A stretch of 64,000 bases of DNA from Bathynomus jamesi. Taxonomy: Eukaryota > Arthropoda > Malacostraca > Isopoda > Cirolanidae. The position numbers and the translations under genes are program-made. The notes under the pieces were generated by a model. That model was not told where the DNA came from. It saw only the letters and a program-made list of their open reading frames with translations, and made no database searches. Below, piece after piece: positions 32,383 to 43,797 of this stretch; positions within the stretch are counted from its first letter, which is position 1; each line of letters opens with the position of its first letter. Location of the stretch: positions 272,001-336,000 of the forward strand of contig JAJOZX010003310.1 of the NCBI GenBank assembly GCA_023014485.1. The letters are read 5' to 3'.

Positions 32383-33109
32383 TAAACAAGTCTTAATTCA
32401 AAACTTAAATGAAGTGAACATTATTATTATTATTATTATTAGATTTTAAGATGGACAATGTGCCCTTTATTGAAGAACGTAAGTATCCTCCGTGATGTCA
32501 GGTGGGCATCATCGCGACTCATAAGGTAACAACACGTCTTCATAAATTACGTTTGCTTTCAGAATTAATGTATTTACACGCCCTGTGATGAACAGTTTTC
32601 GCGACTGTTACTCGTATCTGAATGAGAGTAAATCGAAGGAACGACGAACTGAAGGATGCGTACGAAAAAGAGAAACAATTAGATTATGGCCATGATAAAA
32701 GGTCTTCCGCTGCGACAGATTGCGCCGCACATCTGGGGGGAAATCTAAGCAGAACGGGTGACGACTGACGAAGTAGGAATAGTATTCCTTTCTAAATAAA
32801 AGGATGATGGTATTGCCCGTCGTAAATATCTGACAGATGGCTATTATTGTTATTAATTAATTTTTGCACTTAATTAAATAATCAATAATCGAAGTATGTC
32901 ATCTGTTAATCTTTTAATATTTATTCATTTATTCGAACGAATAAGGCTACGCCCAAGGTTGTTTAAATAGAATCTTTTTAAAATAACTGAAAATATTCAC
33001 TAGTAACGTTTATATATATATATAGGTGTCTCTACACCATTCAAAATTATGCATACATTTTGTGTCTTTTTTCCTGTAACATATAGTTTGGTGTTCCTTC
33101 AAGCGTTGA
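32383..33109. other. Noncoding sequence between the hAT-like element and palindrome IR2
   Basis: A short (ATT)n lies at 32421-32440. The stretch 32500-32800 is somewhat GC-richer than its surroundings, but no reliable exon was found on either strand. Confidence 0.45.
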
Positions 33110-34009
33110 AGACTTGAAGCTGGCTTCAGTAGTATGACCGCAAAATGCACGAGTGCAATGCAATTGCAAATGTTGATCAATATTGCAAAGGATGGAGGGG
33201 GAATGTTGCAAGAGGTTATGCAACAAGGAGCAGGGTTTATCCCCCAAGCTGCAATGAAGGGGAACTCCCCCAGCTAGCTGGGGAGTCCGCCTAACCTCTT
33301 AGGGGGAGAAGGTGGGACGGCCTCACCCCTCAAAGGGGTAACCTTAACCTAAGAGAGGGAGAGAAAGGAGGAGGGTCTTTGCGGAGAAGCTGGGATGTCC
33401 TCACCCCCAAAGGGAAATCCTAACCTAAGCCCTAATCTAAGAAGGAGAGAGGAAAGAGTTCTTTATTCCACCGGAGTACGTTGCATAATGAGAGTCCAGG
33501 GGCCCAGCATCTGTTACATAGAGGGTCTGAAGTTGCCAGTTACCACTTATTTATTTATTTATTTCTATAGGGAGAGTTGGCAGATACCACCATCTTAATT
33601 ATTTATTTATAGATGAGTTTCCAGAGACTCCGATATAATTTAATTATATGCAGGGTTACCAGTTGCACCATTTATTTTAATTACTTATTTATTAAAGGCA
33701 AGAGAAACTTTCTCCTTAAATTCCCGAATTAATTAAAACACATTATTTATTTAATTAACACTAAGTGAAAAATGCAGGATACAGTACCAGGGTAAAATAA
33801 TAAACAGCATGCAACTAACCTAACTGGGTCAAAAGGAAGATTAGCTGTGTGTGCTACACATTTAATAATAAAAGAAATACACAGGACTCTTTATATTGCA
33901 CATTATTCCAACAACATAATCTATAAGAATAATATTTAATTTACCTATAACTCGAGAGACCTGAATAGCGTACATTTACTCTAAAGCCAAACCGAAAGTG
34001 ACTATTTAC

Positions 34010-34330
34010 TTTTGTCGTTCATCTCTTATACAAAATGTCTTCAAAATCAGAATTTCTTTTTATTCCAAGAAACACAAAAAATGCCCGAATTGTTCATTCT
34101 GATGTAGGTCAAGCTTTGCACTTCACCTTAGACCTACAGCTTAACGGGGAATCCGGACCACCAGCAGCCCAGCGTCTTAACCACTAGGTCACCCAGGGTA
34201 CCCATTTATCTACCAACCAATTGTGCGGAAGGATGATCGTTTACCGAGCACCGGCTGCAATCGGCGGGTCTCGAACATGGAACCGATGGATTCATAGTCA
34301 GCGATGCTAACCACCTAGGCGGGACTTTGA
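34010..34330 (-). repeat. tRNA-derived SINE in the IR2 left arm
   Basis: On the minus strand from 34330: GCCTAGGTGGTTAGCATCGC and TGTTCGAGACCC form one A/B-box pair, and TGGGTGACCTAGTGGTTAAG with GTCCGGATTCCCCG a second, so it may be a dimeric tRNA-like head. A body with CGGGCATTTTTTGTG follows. One copy is present here; the other arm has extra copies. Confidence 0.65.
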
Positions 34331-34374
34331 ATGAAAAACAATTGGCTGAAAATACAAGCAATATAATATCCGAC

Positions 34375-34378
<4 letters not shown>

Positions 34379-34431
<53 letters not shown>

Positions 34432-34472
34432 TCTTAAATATATATATACACATTCTTAAATAACTACAGGAA

Positions 34473-34535
<63 letters not shown>

Positions 34536-34610
34536 ATATATATATATATATATATATACATCTATATATGTATATCTATATATATATATACATATATATA
34601 CACATTCTTA
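34379..34610. repeat. Compound (TA)n tract with short interruptions
   Basis: Long AT dinucleotide blocks with TACACATTCTTAAATA inserts repeated between them. The counterpart in the other arm is split over 40144-40197 and 40798-40840. Confidence 0.8.
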
Positions 34611-35235
34611 AATAACTACAGGAAAAATTTTATATTAAGCAATAAACATTTCAACTAAACTCACTCAAAGTGTCTATCTACTTATGCCATTCCTTTCTAT
34701 ATTCCTTCTATATTTTTTAGGAGAGAGAGCTGTCTATTTACTTTTGTCACTCATCTCTTATATAAGAAACCGTTCTCATTTTCTTACAATTTTTTCATCC
34801 ATCTTAATATTCGTTCTTTTGATTTGAGAAATCTATATATACACGTTTATATTAAATTTGTCATATGAAAACAGGTTTAATAATATGCAGTAGATATACT
34901 AAACCGTTTATTAAATTTGGTAATAATCAATTATAATTATTCTCATAGAATAACATTCAACAAACCTTTCTATATACTTGTATATTATTTTTATAAAGAA
35001 ACTTCCGCGTATTCAAAGTTAATTAACTGTTAATTTTTATAAAAAACAAAGTAAAATACATTTACATTAAAATGACTTCGCTTCCCAACCAAGACAGAAG
35101 AATGTAAATATCGTCGACCAAAAACTAAAAAGGTCACAATGGAACGTGATTGACCCACATTTCAGTGATTTTTCTTCTCTGTACTGTATTAAATTTATTT
35201 TTATAACTTTTTTCTTTGCATGAGTGAAAAGGTTT

Positions 35236-35250
35236 ATTATTGTTATTATG

Positions 35251-35294
<44 letters not shown>

Positions 35295-35410
35295 GATTAT
35301 CATTATTATTATTATTACGATTATCATTATTATTATACAGACATCTACACATTTTTCAAAATTAACACACACACACACACAACACACACACACACACACA
35401 CACACACATT
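35236..35410. repeat. (ATT)n and (CA)n microsatellites
   Basis: ATT trinucleotides with ACGATT and CATTATT variants at about 35240-35338, then CA dinucleotides at about 35368-35408. The inverse counterpart is at about 39067-39116 and 39487-39525, with different lengths. Confidence 0.85.
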
Positions 35411-35479
35411 CTCTCTCCATCATTTCTGCTCAACTGCGATATCCATGTGCACAATGAGAGCTCAGGTGACACGACACTG

Positions 35480-35830
35480 TATACAACGTTTGAACAGCCA
35501 GGAAGCGTGCACAAACGCACATAGATCCCCTATTATTACACACACAACTATATATACGTTCATAGGTATCAGCTTCCAACGACATCACCCGTTTACACAC
35601 AACGTTTGAACATCCAAGAAGTGCACACAAGCGCACATAGATTCCCCTATTATTACACACACACCTACTTATACGCTCATAGGTCGCCAGCCTACCCCTG
35701 TCATTGCTCATCTACACACACACACACACACATATTCTCCTTCCAACATTTCTGCTCACATGCGAAATCCATGTGCACAATGAGGGCTCAGGTGACACTA
35801 TATAACGTTTGAACAGCCAAGAAGCGCACA
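35480..35830. repeat. Minisatellite of about 115-bp units
   Basis: The phrases ACAACGTTTGAACAGCCAGG, GCACAAACGCACATAGATCC, CCTATTATTACACACAC and CGTTCATAGG repeat at about 35480, 35598 and partly 35803. The inverted counterpart is at about 39130-39370 in the right arm. Confidence 0.75.
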
Positions 35831-35983
35831 CAAACGGACATATTAAAGTAAATTTTCTTCAGTGCAATTCACGAATTAAACACGGCCTTGAGGATTCGAT
35901 TTCTAATACAGCGTATTGCCACAAAAACATTTAAAAACGTAGAAGATTGGGTTCTATTCAGCAATAAAGAATTATGAAATGCT

Positions 35984-36017
<34 letters not shown>

Positions 36018-36150
36018 ATCTACTAAGTCCTTTTTCATCGTATAGTTAAACGAATACATTCATTTTCACCTGTTCCGTCTCTATTGTTTAAGGTATAAGG
36101 TTCAAAATTGAGTGTTAAACGCGGATATTTTTAACCTATCCATCTAACTG

Positions 36151-36186
<36 letters not shown>

Positions 36187-36230
36187 CCTATCCATCTATA
36201 ATCTATATATATATATATATATATATATAT

Positions 36231-36355
36231 TGGCTATGTGCGGTGGAGAGCACAAGAGAACAACTCGCTCCTCCACCAAGCCAGTCCTAAAGGCAGGGAC
36301 CACCAGCTTGACCTTCGTGTGAGGACGACGAACAACGAACGGAAATGCAACGTGG
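36231..36355 (+). repeat. LINE 3' end in the IR2 left arm
   Basis: Starts directly at a (TA)n and reads GGCTATGTGCGGTGGAGAGC, then CAGCTTGACCTTCGTGTGAG. It matches the 3' end of the LINE at 54.2-54.33 kb (GYVRWRTQESNSLLQ and its 3' UTR). It is followed by another short TA tract. The inverse copy lies at 38590-38692. Confidence 0.75.
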
Positions 36356-36379
36356 TATATATACACATTTATGTATACA

Positions 36380-36980
36380 TAACAAGGTACACCCGTCTCA
36401 TCTGGTATTGTACTGAGACAAGCATGTAACCTTCTTTGAAGACTTCAACTTTGACTGTTGTGAAGGTCCTGAAAAACGACCATTTAAATCTCTGACGATA
36501 TCCTAAGGATGTATCATAAAGACCTGGGTTAGTGTTAGTATTGTGCTGTAGTATTACGGGTTTCCACTCCAAGCCGGGCACATGGTACCATCCTGAGTTA
36601 CCCTTGCCTTTCATACCCTAACGGGATCTAAGAATCACAAAAAGGGGCATTTATTAGCGATACTTTAAAACTTGGCACCAAGTTTTAAAGTATCGCTAAT
36701 AAAGGTCCCTTTTGTGCTTCTTAGAAACTGTGAGGGGTATGGGAAATGCTTGAGTAACGCAGAACGGTGCTATGCGCTCGGCTTGGAGTGGAAAGCCGTA
36801 GTACTACAGCACAACAGTAACACTAGCCCAGGGATTTTATGATGCATTCTAGGATATTGTCAGCGATTTAAATGATCGTTTCTCAGGACCTTCACAACAG
36901 TCAAAGTTGAAGTCTTTAAAGAAGGTTAGATGCTTGTCTCAGTACAATACCAGATGAGACGGGTGTACCTTGTTATGTAC
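36380..36980. repeat. 600-bp palindrome at the centre of IR2
   Basis: Almost perfectly symmetric about 36676 (ACTTGGCACCAAGT). Both arms of about 300 bp derive from a LINE C-terminus: the outer ends code residues like VEVFKEGYMLVSVQYQM, homologous to VKVFKRKLDAWLSSVPDEL of the LINE at 54.1 kb. There is no loop to speak of, so it could extrude as a cruciform. Confidence 0.88.
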
Positions 36981-37341
36981 GGCAGAGAGTGCAAGAGAAC
37001 ATCTCGTTCCTTCACCTGAGTGCAACATGCAGATTACACAGAATCAAACACTGTCTCGTTTGAATGACTTAACACCAAATAAACCTAATTCTAATTTTAA
37101 TCAATGTAGAGCATGATGGCCTAACCTTGCATCTGGTTGGCTAAAGGGGGCTTTCTCAAAGTAGATGAGTCATCAGTTAAAGATGCAATTAAATCTTATT
37201 TAAATACATTAATTACACACAAATAAGATTCTTAGGTAATAAGTGAACATGAGAACACTGTGTTGGTCGCAGAGGGCCATGAAAAGAGATAATTATTTGA
37301 GAGAGTAGGCAAAATACCCTTACATATTAAGTTTCAAGATA
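36981..37341. other. LINE 3' end remnant and unassigned sequence
   Basis: About 36981-37080 continues the LINE 3' end (AGAGTGCAAGAGAACATCTC). The rest, to the mariner, is unassigned and noncoding. Confidence 0.5.
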
Positions 37342-38254
37342 TGAGGTGCGATCCAAAAGTTCCCGGACTGGCAGCGTGGAGCGCTAACAGGCCGTAGTAC
37401 GGACTTGGGCCACTAGATAGTGCTAAACAGCTTTATCGTGAAGCAGTGTGCCAAGTGACACGGTGATACACGCACGCGTTTTTTTTGACGAGCGTTTTCA
37501 TGCGTTAGTGTTAGTGGTTTTATGCGATTTTTGCGAGAAGAGAAATGGCAGGCTTGAAGGAGCAGCGCGTGTGCATCAAGTTTTGCTTCAAACTCGGCAA
37601 AACCGCGTCGGAGACCCACGAAATGCTTAAACAAGCATTTGGTGATGACGCCATGGGCAGAAGCCAGACTTTCCAGTGGTTCTCGCGGTTCAAACGTGGA
37701 CAAACGTTGGTTGAGGATTCCGAACGCTCTGGTCGGCCCTCAACCAGCAGAACTGACGAAAATGTTGAAAAAGTGCGTCAGGCCATCCACGAGGACCGTC
37801 GGCGAACGATTAACGACATCTGCAGCATCGTTGGACTATCGTTTGGTTCATGCCAAAGCATTCTCACGGAGGAACTCAACATGAGGCGGATCGCTGCCAA
37901 ATTCACTCTGTCTCTGCAGCAGTTTTTGGCTAAAAACAACATGACAGTGGTCCCCTACACCCCCTTCTCCCCAGACCTAGCCCCCTGTGACTTCTTCCTG
38001 TTCCCCAATATGAAGATCCTGCTGAAGGGGGCGATGATTTGACGACATCGAGGAGATTCAGGCGGAATCGCACGAGGTGCTGAACAAATCCCCAAAATGG
38101 AGTTCCAGAGGTGCTTCCAGCAATGAGAAAATCGCTGGGCCCGCTGTATCAACTCCCAAGGGGACTACTTTGAAGGGAACAGCAGTAATTAGAACCTAAG
38201 GTAAGCCTACATTTTTTTGTCAATACAGTCGGGGAACTTTTGGATCGCACCTCG
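37342..38254 (+). mobile_element. Mariner, internally deleted
   Basis: The left end TGAGGTGCGATCCAAAAGTT and the right end with the complement ending GATCGCACCTCG have TA at both sides. At 913 bp it is shorter than a full mariner (about 1.3 kb). It lies in the spacer between the two IR2 arms. Confidence 0.9.
37545..38190 (+). pseudogene. Mariner transposase with central deletion
   Basis: The ATG at 37545 gives MAGLKEQRVCIKFCFKLGKT, the first HTH, then WFSRFKRGQTLVEDSERSGR, the linker RPSTSRTDENVEKVR and a second HTH SIVGLSFGSCQSILTEELNM ending RRIAAKF. It jumps directly to QQFLAKNNMTVVPYTPFSPD with the third catalytic Asp (SPDLAPCDFFLF). The first two aspartates are in the deleted 350 bp or so. 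A frameshift near 38040 leads to GAEQIPKMEFQRCFQQ and a final NSQGDYFEG. The N-terminal part is an intact DNA-binding module that could still bind termini. Confidence 0.85.
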
Positions 38255-38690
38255 TAAGTCTTTCCGTTCTACAATTAAGTTGTATCCTTCAGGAGGTCTC
38301 TTATTGCCGCTGTGGATGGTCAGAGAAAATGATATATGAAGATAGCTAATAAAAATAAATAAACGTGATTTGTCTGCGCTGAGAGACACTAACTGAGGCC
38401 CATTGTGGTGGAATGGCTGGAGGGACCCGCGTATGTAAACACCACCAAATCACGGTTAACACCATGTCACGATCACGGATAAGTGCCCAATGGTAACAGT
38501 TAGTAAGTCGTGCTAATTCAATTGACGACAGTGAATCACGGATAATTACATGAATAAAATGTGTGTATACACCACTTTACGTTTCCGTGCGTCGTTCTCT
38601 CTTCACACAAAGGTCAAGCTGGTGATCCCTGCCTCTAGGAGTGGTTTGAGGAAGGAGCGAGTTGTTCTCTTGTGCTCTCCACCGCACATA

Positions 38691-38725
<35 letters not shown>

Positions 38726-40146
38726 CTAGATAGATGGATAGGTAGATAGATAGATAGATAGATAGAAAGATAGACAGGCAGATAGATAGATAGATAGATA
38801 GATAGACAGTTAGATGGATAGGTTAAAAATATCCGCGTTTGACACAATTTTGAACCTTATACCTTAAACAATAGAGACTGAACAGATGAAAATGAATGTA
38901 TTTGTTTAACTATACGATGAAAAAGGACTTAGTAGATTTTATATATATATATACACATCAAAGCATTTCATAATTCTTTAATGCTGGATAGGACCCAATC
39001 TTCTACGTTTTTAAATGTTTTTCTGACAATACGCTGTATTAGAAATCGAATCCTCAAGGCCGTGTTTAAGTGTGTGTGTGTGTGTGTGTGTGTGTTGTGT
39101 GTGTGTGTGTGTGTAGAAGATGCATGACGTGTAGATGGGCAATGACAGGGGTAGGCTGGCGACCTATGAGCGTATATGTAGTTGTGTGCGTAATAATAGG
39201 GGAATCTATGTGCGTTTGTGTGCACTTCTTGTATGTTCAAACGTTGTGTGTAAACGGGTGATGTCGTTGGAAGCTGGCTACATATGAACGTATATATAGT
39301 TGTGTGTGTAATAATAGGGGATCTATGTGCGTTTGTGTGCAATTCCTGGCTGTTCAAACGTTGTGTACAGTGTCACCTGAGCTTTCATTGTGCTCATGGA
39401 TATCGCAGTTGAGCAGAAATGATGGAGGGAGAATGGGTGTGTGTGGGTGTGTATTAATTTTGAAAAAATGTGTAGATGTTTGTATCATAATAATAATGAT
39501 AATAATAATAATAATAATAATAATAAACCTTTTCACTCATGCAAAGAAAAATAAAATATAAAAATAAATTTAATACACAGTAACAGAGAAGCAAAATCAC
39601 CGAAATGTGGGTCAATCACGTTCCATTGTGACCTTTTTTGGTCGACGAGAGTTACATTCTTCTGTCTTGGTTGGGAAGCGAAGTCATTTTAATGTAAATG
39701 TATTTTACTTTGTTTTTTATAAAAATTAACAGTTAATTAACTTTGAATTCGCGAAATTTTCTTTATAAAAATAATATAAAAGTATATAGAAAGGTTTGTT
39801 GAATGTTATTTTATGAGAATAATTGTAATTGTTTATTACCAAATTTAATATACGGTTTAGTATATCTACTGCATATTATTAAACTTGTTTTCATATGACA
39901 AATTTAATATAAATATGTACATATAGATTTCTCAAATCAAAAGAATGAATATTAAGATGGATGAAAAAATTGTACGAAAATGAGAACGGCTTCTTATATA
40001 AGAGATGAGTGACAAAAGTGAAGATACACCTGTCTCTCATAAAAAATATAGGAAGTATATAGAAACGAATGGCATAAGTAAATAGACACTTCCGGTGAGT
40101 TTAGTTGAAATGTTTATTGCTTAATATAAAATTTTTCCTGTATTAT

Positions 40147-40197
<51 letters not shown>

Positions 40198-40198
40198 A

Positions 40199-40740
40199 GG
40201 AGTGATAAAAAGTATTGATAATTTTATTGCTACGAACAAATGAATGCAGATAAGAAATAACCGTTTACAGATGTGAGTCTTCCTGCCCTCTGGCGTCTGC
40301 AGTCTGAAGCAAAATTTGCTACCATGAGTCAGTAGTTGGTTGGAGCGCTTAAAGGGAGGGTGTGTTTTTGCAGTACGTCTAAATCTTGGAAATGGAGCAA
40401 CGCGCGTTCGGAGACGAACGAAATGCTTAAAATAACTTTTGGAAATGATGCTCTCAGTGTAGCTAACGTTTACAAATGGCACAAAAAGTTTAAAAATGGA
40501 GAAATATTTGCTCGTACCAGAAATCGAATCTGTTTGACATTTTCATCCGTAATGAGAGGTGGAACGACGGCCACTGCGTTCCTTGTCTTCAAGCGATGTT
40601 TCTCCATTTTTAAACTTTTTGTGCCATTTGTAAACGTTAGCTACACTGAGAACATCATTTCCAAAAGCTGTTTTAATCATTTCGTTCGTCTCCGATGCAG
40701 ATTTTCCAAGTTTGGCACGCGCGTAAATAGACACTTTCGG
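40199..40740. repeat. Foldback of mariner N-terminal fragments in the IR2 right arm
   Basis: The plus strand (about 40395-40510) codes SETNEMLKITFGNDALSVAN and VYKWHKKFKNGE. The minus strand (40734-40543) codes SASETNEMIKTAFGNDVLSV and the same VYKWHKKFKNGE followed by an RSGRRST linker. These are the same mariner HTH domain in two orientations with no catalytic part. The flank AATAGACACTT...GTGAGTTTAGTTGAAATG occurs at both sides (40084 and 40727), so the insertion duplicated about 70 bp. It is absent from the other arm. Confidence 0.7.
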
Positions 40741-40796
40741 TGAGTTTAGTTGAAATGGTTTTTCCTTAATATAAAATTTTTCCTGTAGTTATTTAA

Positions 40797-40845
<49 letters not shown>

Positions 40846-40894
40846 GTGGTATATTATATTGCTTGTATTTTCAGCCAATTGTTTTTTATTCAAA

Positions 40895-41410
40895 GTCCCG
40901 CCTAGGTGGTTAGCATCGCTGACTATGAATTCATCGGTTCCGTGTTCGAGACCCGGCGTTTGCAGCAGGCGCTCGGTAAACGATCATCCTTCCGCACAAT
41001 TGGTTGGTAAATAAATGGGTACCCTGGGTGACCTAGTGGTTAAGACGCTGGGCTGCTGGTGGTCTGGATTCCCCGTTAAGCTGTAGGTCTAAGGTAGAGT
41101 GAAAAACTTGACCTTCGTCAGAATGAACAATTCGGGCATTTTTTGTCTTTCTTGGAATAAAAGGGAATGCTGATTTTGAAGACATTTTACGGCGCGCGGT
41201 AAACGATCATCCTTCCGCACATTTGGTTGGTAGATAAATGGGTACCCTGGGTGACCTAGTGGTTAAGACGCTGGGCTGGTGGTGGTTCGGATTCCACGTT
41301 AAACTGTAGGTCTAAGGTGGAGTGAAAAGCTTGACCTTCGTCAGAATGAAAAATTTGGGCATTTTTGTCTTTCTTGGAATAAAAAGAAATTCTGATTTTT
41401 AAGACATTTT
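40895..41410 (+). repeat. tRNA-derived SINE with tandem duplication
   Basis: 40895-40972 carries the GTGGTTAGCATCGCTGAC head with GTGTTCGAGACCC. The following part, GGTAAACGATCATCCTTCCG through GACCTAGTGGTTAAGACGCT to AGACATTTTACGGCGC, occurs twice in tandem (about 40978-41190 and 41197-41405). The inverse single-copy counterpart is at 34010-34330. Confidence 0.75.
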
Positions 41411-42367
41411 GTATAAGAGATGAATGACAAAAGTAAATAGGCACTTTCGGTTTGGTTTTAGAGTAAATGGACACTATTCAGGTCTCTCGAGTTATAGGTA
41501 AATTAAATATTATTCTTATAGATTATGTTGTTGGAATAATGTGCAATATAAAGAGTCCTGTGTATTTCTTTTATTATTAGATGCGTAGCACACACAGCTA
41601 ATCTTCCTTTTGACCCAGTTAGGTTAGTTGTATGCTGTTTATTATTTTACCCTGGTACCGTATCCTGCATTTTTCACTTATTTTTAATTAAATAAATAAA
41701 TAATGTGTTTTAATTAGTTCGGGGAATTTAAGGAGAAAGTTTCTCTTGCCTTTAATAAATAAGTAATTAAAATAAATGGTGCAACTGGTAACCCTGCATA
41801 TAATTAAATTATATCGGAGTCTCTGGAAACTCATCTATAAATAAATAATTAAAATGGTGGTATCTACCAACTCTCCCTATAGAAATAAATAAATAAGTGG
41901 TAACTGGCAACTCCAGACCCTCTATGTAACAGATGCTGGGCCCCTGGACTCTCATTATGCAACGTACTCCGGTGGAATAAAGAACGCTTTCCTCACTCCT
42001 TCTTAGATTAGGGCGTAGGTTAGGATTTCCCTTTGGGGGGCTGAGGACATCCCAGCTTCTCCCCAAAGACCCTCCTCCTTTCTCTCCCTCTCTTAGGTTA
42101 AGGTTACCCCTTTGTGGGTGATGCCGTCCCACCTCCTCCCCCAAAGTGATTAGTTGGAGTCCCCCAGTTTGCTGGGGGAGTTCCCTTTCATTGCAGCTTC
42201 AGGGATAACCCCTGCCCCCTGTTGCATACCCCCTCCCCCTATGTTGCAAAACATCTTTATTCCCCCTCCATCCTTTGCAACATTTATCAACATTTGCAAT
42301 TGCATTGCACTCGTCCATTTTGCCGTCATACAACTGCTTCAAATGTTGGTGAGAAACTTTGCATATA

Positions 42368-43795
42368 CTGGGTGTTTTATAACATGTGGTATGGACTTTG
42401 AGAATGGATTCAGGACCTGAAAACACTGAAAAACATTCTATATAAATATATGCCCGAAATCACTTTGTTTCCGAGTTACAGCCCGTTTTGTGTTCCAGCA
42501 ATTCTTTCTGCAAACTGTTTACAAACACTGCTTGCCGACAATGTTTGTGAGTGTGTACGAAACTTATTTCATGTATGGCCCTGCCGATTGTAATGTTTCG
42601 TACACTCTATGACATGTTTCAATATCGTTGAGTGTATAGCCATCAGTCAGTCAGAGATACATCGCGGTGTTTCACTGTTCGTATTCGTAACTTCTTACCG
42701 TGAATAAGTGCAGTTCAGTGAAAAAAAAACCTTAAAAGTCTTTGTGCTATTCAGTGATAGTGTGCATTTGAAGCGAGAATGGAGGTTTATTGAAACAGAG
42801 AAATGGCAGACACGCATCTCATGTATGGACTTGCCGAGTGTAATGCGGCCACAGCGAGACGTCTGTAGACCAAGCAGCGCCAGAACTGTTGAGTTGGAGG
42901 AGCGGGTCCTGAATCGCGTGGCGGAACATCCCGGTGTCAGCACCCTAAGGATAGCAGCAGCAGAGGGTGTAAGATACACAACTGTGTGGAGAATTTTACG
43001 GGCACAACATCTTTACCCATATCACATTTATAGAGTACAAGGCCTTACTGAAGCTGATTTCCCACCACGAGAGACTTTTTGTACTTGGTTCCTTCAACAG
43101 TTTGCTCGCGATCCTCTTTTTCTATCCTCCGTGTTGTTTTCTAATGAGGCTGCCTTCACAAGAAATGGCGTGATCAATTTTCACAACACATCATTGGACC
43201 GAAGAGAATCCGCATGCCACATGCCATCATCCAGCCAAGGCTCCAACAACAATTTAGTATCTATGTATGGGCAGGACTTAATGCCGACAACTTAATCGGT
43301 CCTTTTGTTTTGCCTGGAAGATTAACAGGAGAATCGTATTGCAATTTTTTAAGGAATGATTTAAGCGATTTACTAGATGAAGTTCCTCTTGATATCTGAC
43401 GTCGTATGTGGTTTATGTATGACGGCGCTCCGCCTCATTTTAGTCGAGTAGCCAGAGACTATTTGGATGACCATTTCCCTGATAAATGGATAGGCCGTGG
43501 AGGACCCATTGCGTGGCTCCCCGGACCTGAATCCACTCGATTTTTACATGTGGGGTCATCTGAAATCCATCGTTTACGTGACACCCATTGATAACGTTGA
43601 AATGCTTCGCCAACGTGTAGAACAAGGATGCCAGAAAATCCGAGCAATACCTAGAATGTTTGAACGCGTCAGGCAGTCTATGACGAGGCGTGTTCAGGCG
43701 TGTATTCAAGCGCAAGGCGGTCATTTTCAACACTTCCTTTAAAGGTAAGGGGGATACTTACTGGAACACATAACGGGCTGTAACTCGGAAACATA
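42368..43795 (+). mobile_element. Tc1/IS630-like element, right end lost
   Basis: Left end CTGGGTGTTTTATAACATGT after TA. A subterminal inverted repeat, TTTCCGAGTTACAGCCCGTT at 42469, matches AACGGGCTGTAACTCGGAAA at about 43771-43791. The far right end has been replaced by the 3' end of a LINE (43798 onwards). Confidence 0.8.
42779..43742 (+). pseudogene. Tc1/IS630-like transposase (DUF4817 type), frameshifted
   Basis: Starts in ENGGLLK-like sequence and after a shift gives PSSARTVELEERVLNRVAEH, then HPGVSTLRIAAAEGVRYTTV, WRILRAQHLYPYHIYRVQGL and FCTWFLQQFARDPLF. The first catalytic motif reads VLFSNEAAFTRNG: the Asp usual in this place is Asn. Frame breaks follow near 43205 and 43395. The second motif MYDGAPPHFSRVARDYL is intact. 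After a shift near 43495 come RGSPDLNPLDFYMWGHLK with the third Asp and the C-terminus CIQAQGGHFQHFL. The gene is dead through frameshifts, and through Asp-to-Asn even if the frame were kept. Confidence 0.85.
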
Positions 43796-43797
43796 AC

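Larger units (their letters stand above)
33110..36350. repeat. Left arm of giant inverted repeat IR2
   Basis: Reverse complement of about 38570-42345. In order from the outside: a sequence with TGCACGAGTGCAATGCAATT, a GC-rich CTCACCCC block, A/T-rich sequence, a tRNA-like SINE, long (TA)n, unique sequence, (ATT)n and (CA)n, a minisatellite, (TA)n, the AAGGTTCAAAATTG motif, (CTAT)n and a LINE 3' end. Every one of these is found in inverse order in the other arm. Confidence 0.88.
38570..42345. repeat. Right arm of giant inverted repeat IR2
   Basis: Reverse complement of 33110-36350, longer because it has a tandem SINE duplication (40972-41405) and a mariner-derived foldback with a duplicated border (40084-40795) that the left arm lacks. 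It starts with a LINE 3' end (38590-38692, minus) and ends where a Tc1-like element begins (42368). Confidence 0.88.

Noticed and set aside
32690..32800. Possible host exon in a GC-richer stretch
   Set aside because: No frame on either strand gives a recognisable domain with splice sites and phase.
34307..34561. Open frame of 84 codons rich in Tyr and Ile
   Set aside because: It is a translation of (TA)n and has no biological meaning. The same holds for frames at 35067-35457, 38635-38847 and 48538-48735.
15240..42180. CRISPR-like arrays
   Set aside because: Repeats here are microsatellites, minisatellites or transposon arms. There is no regular repeat-spacer structure, and the DNA is eukaryotic.
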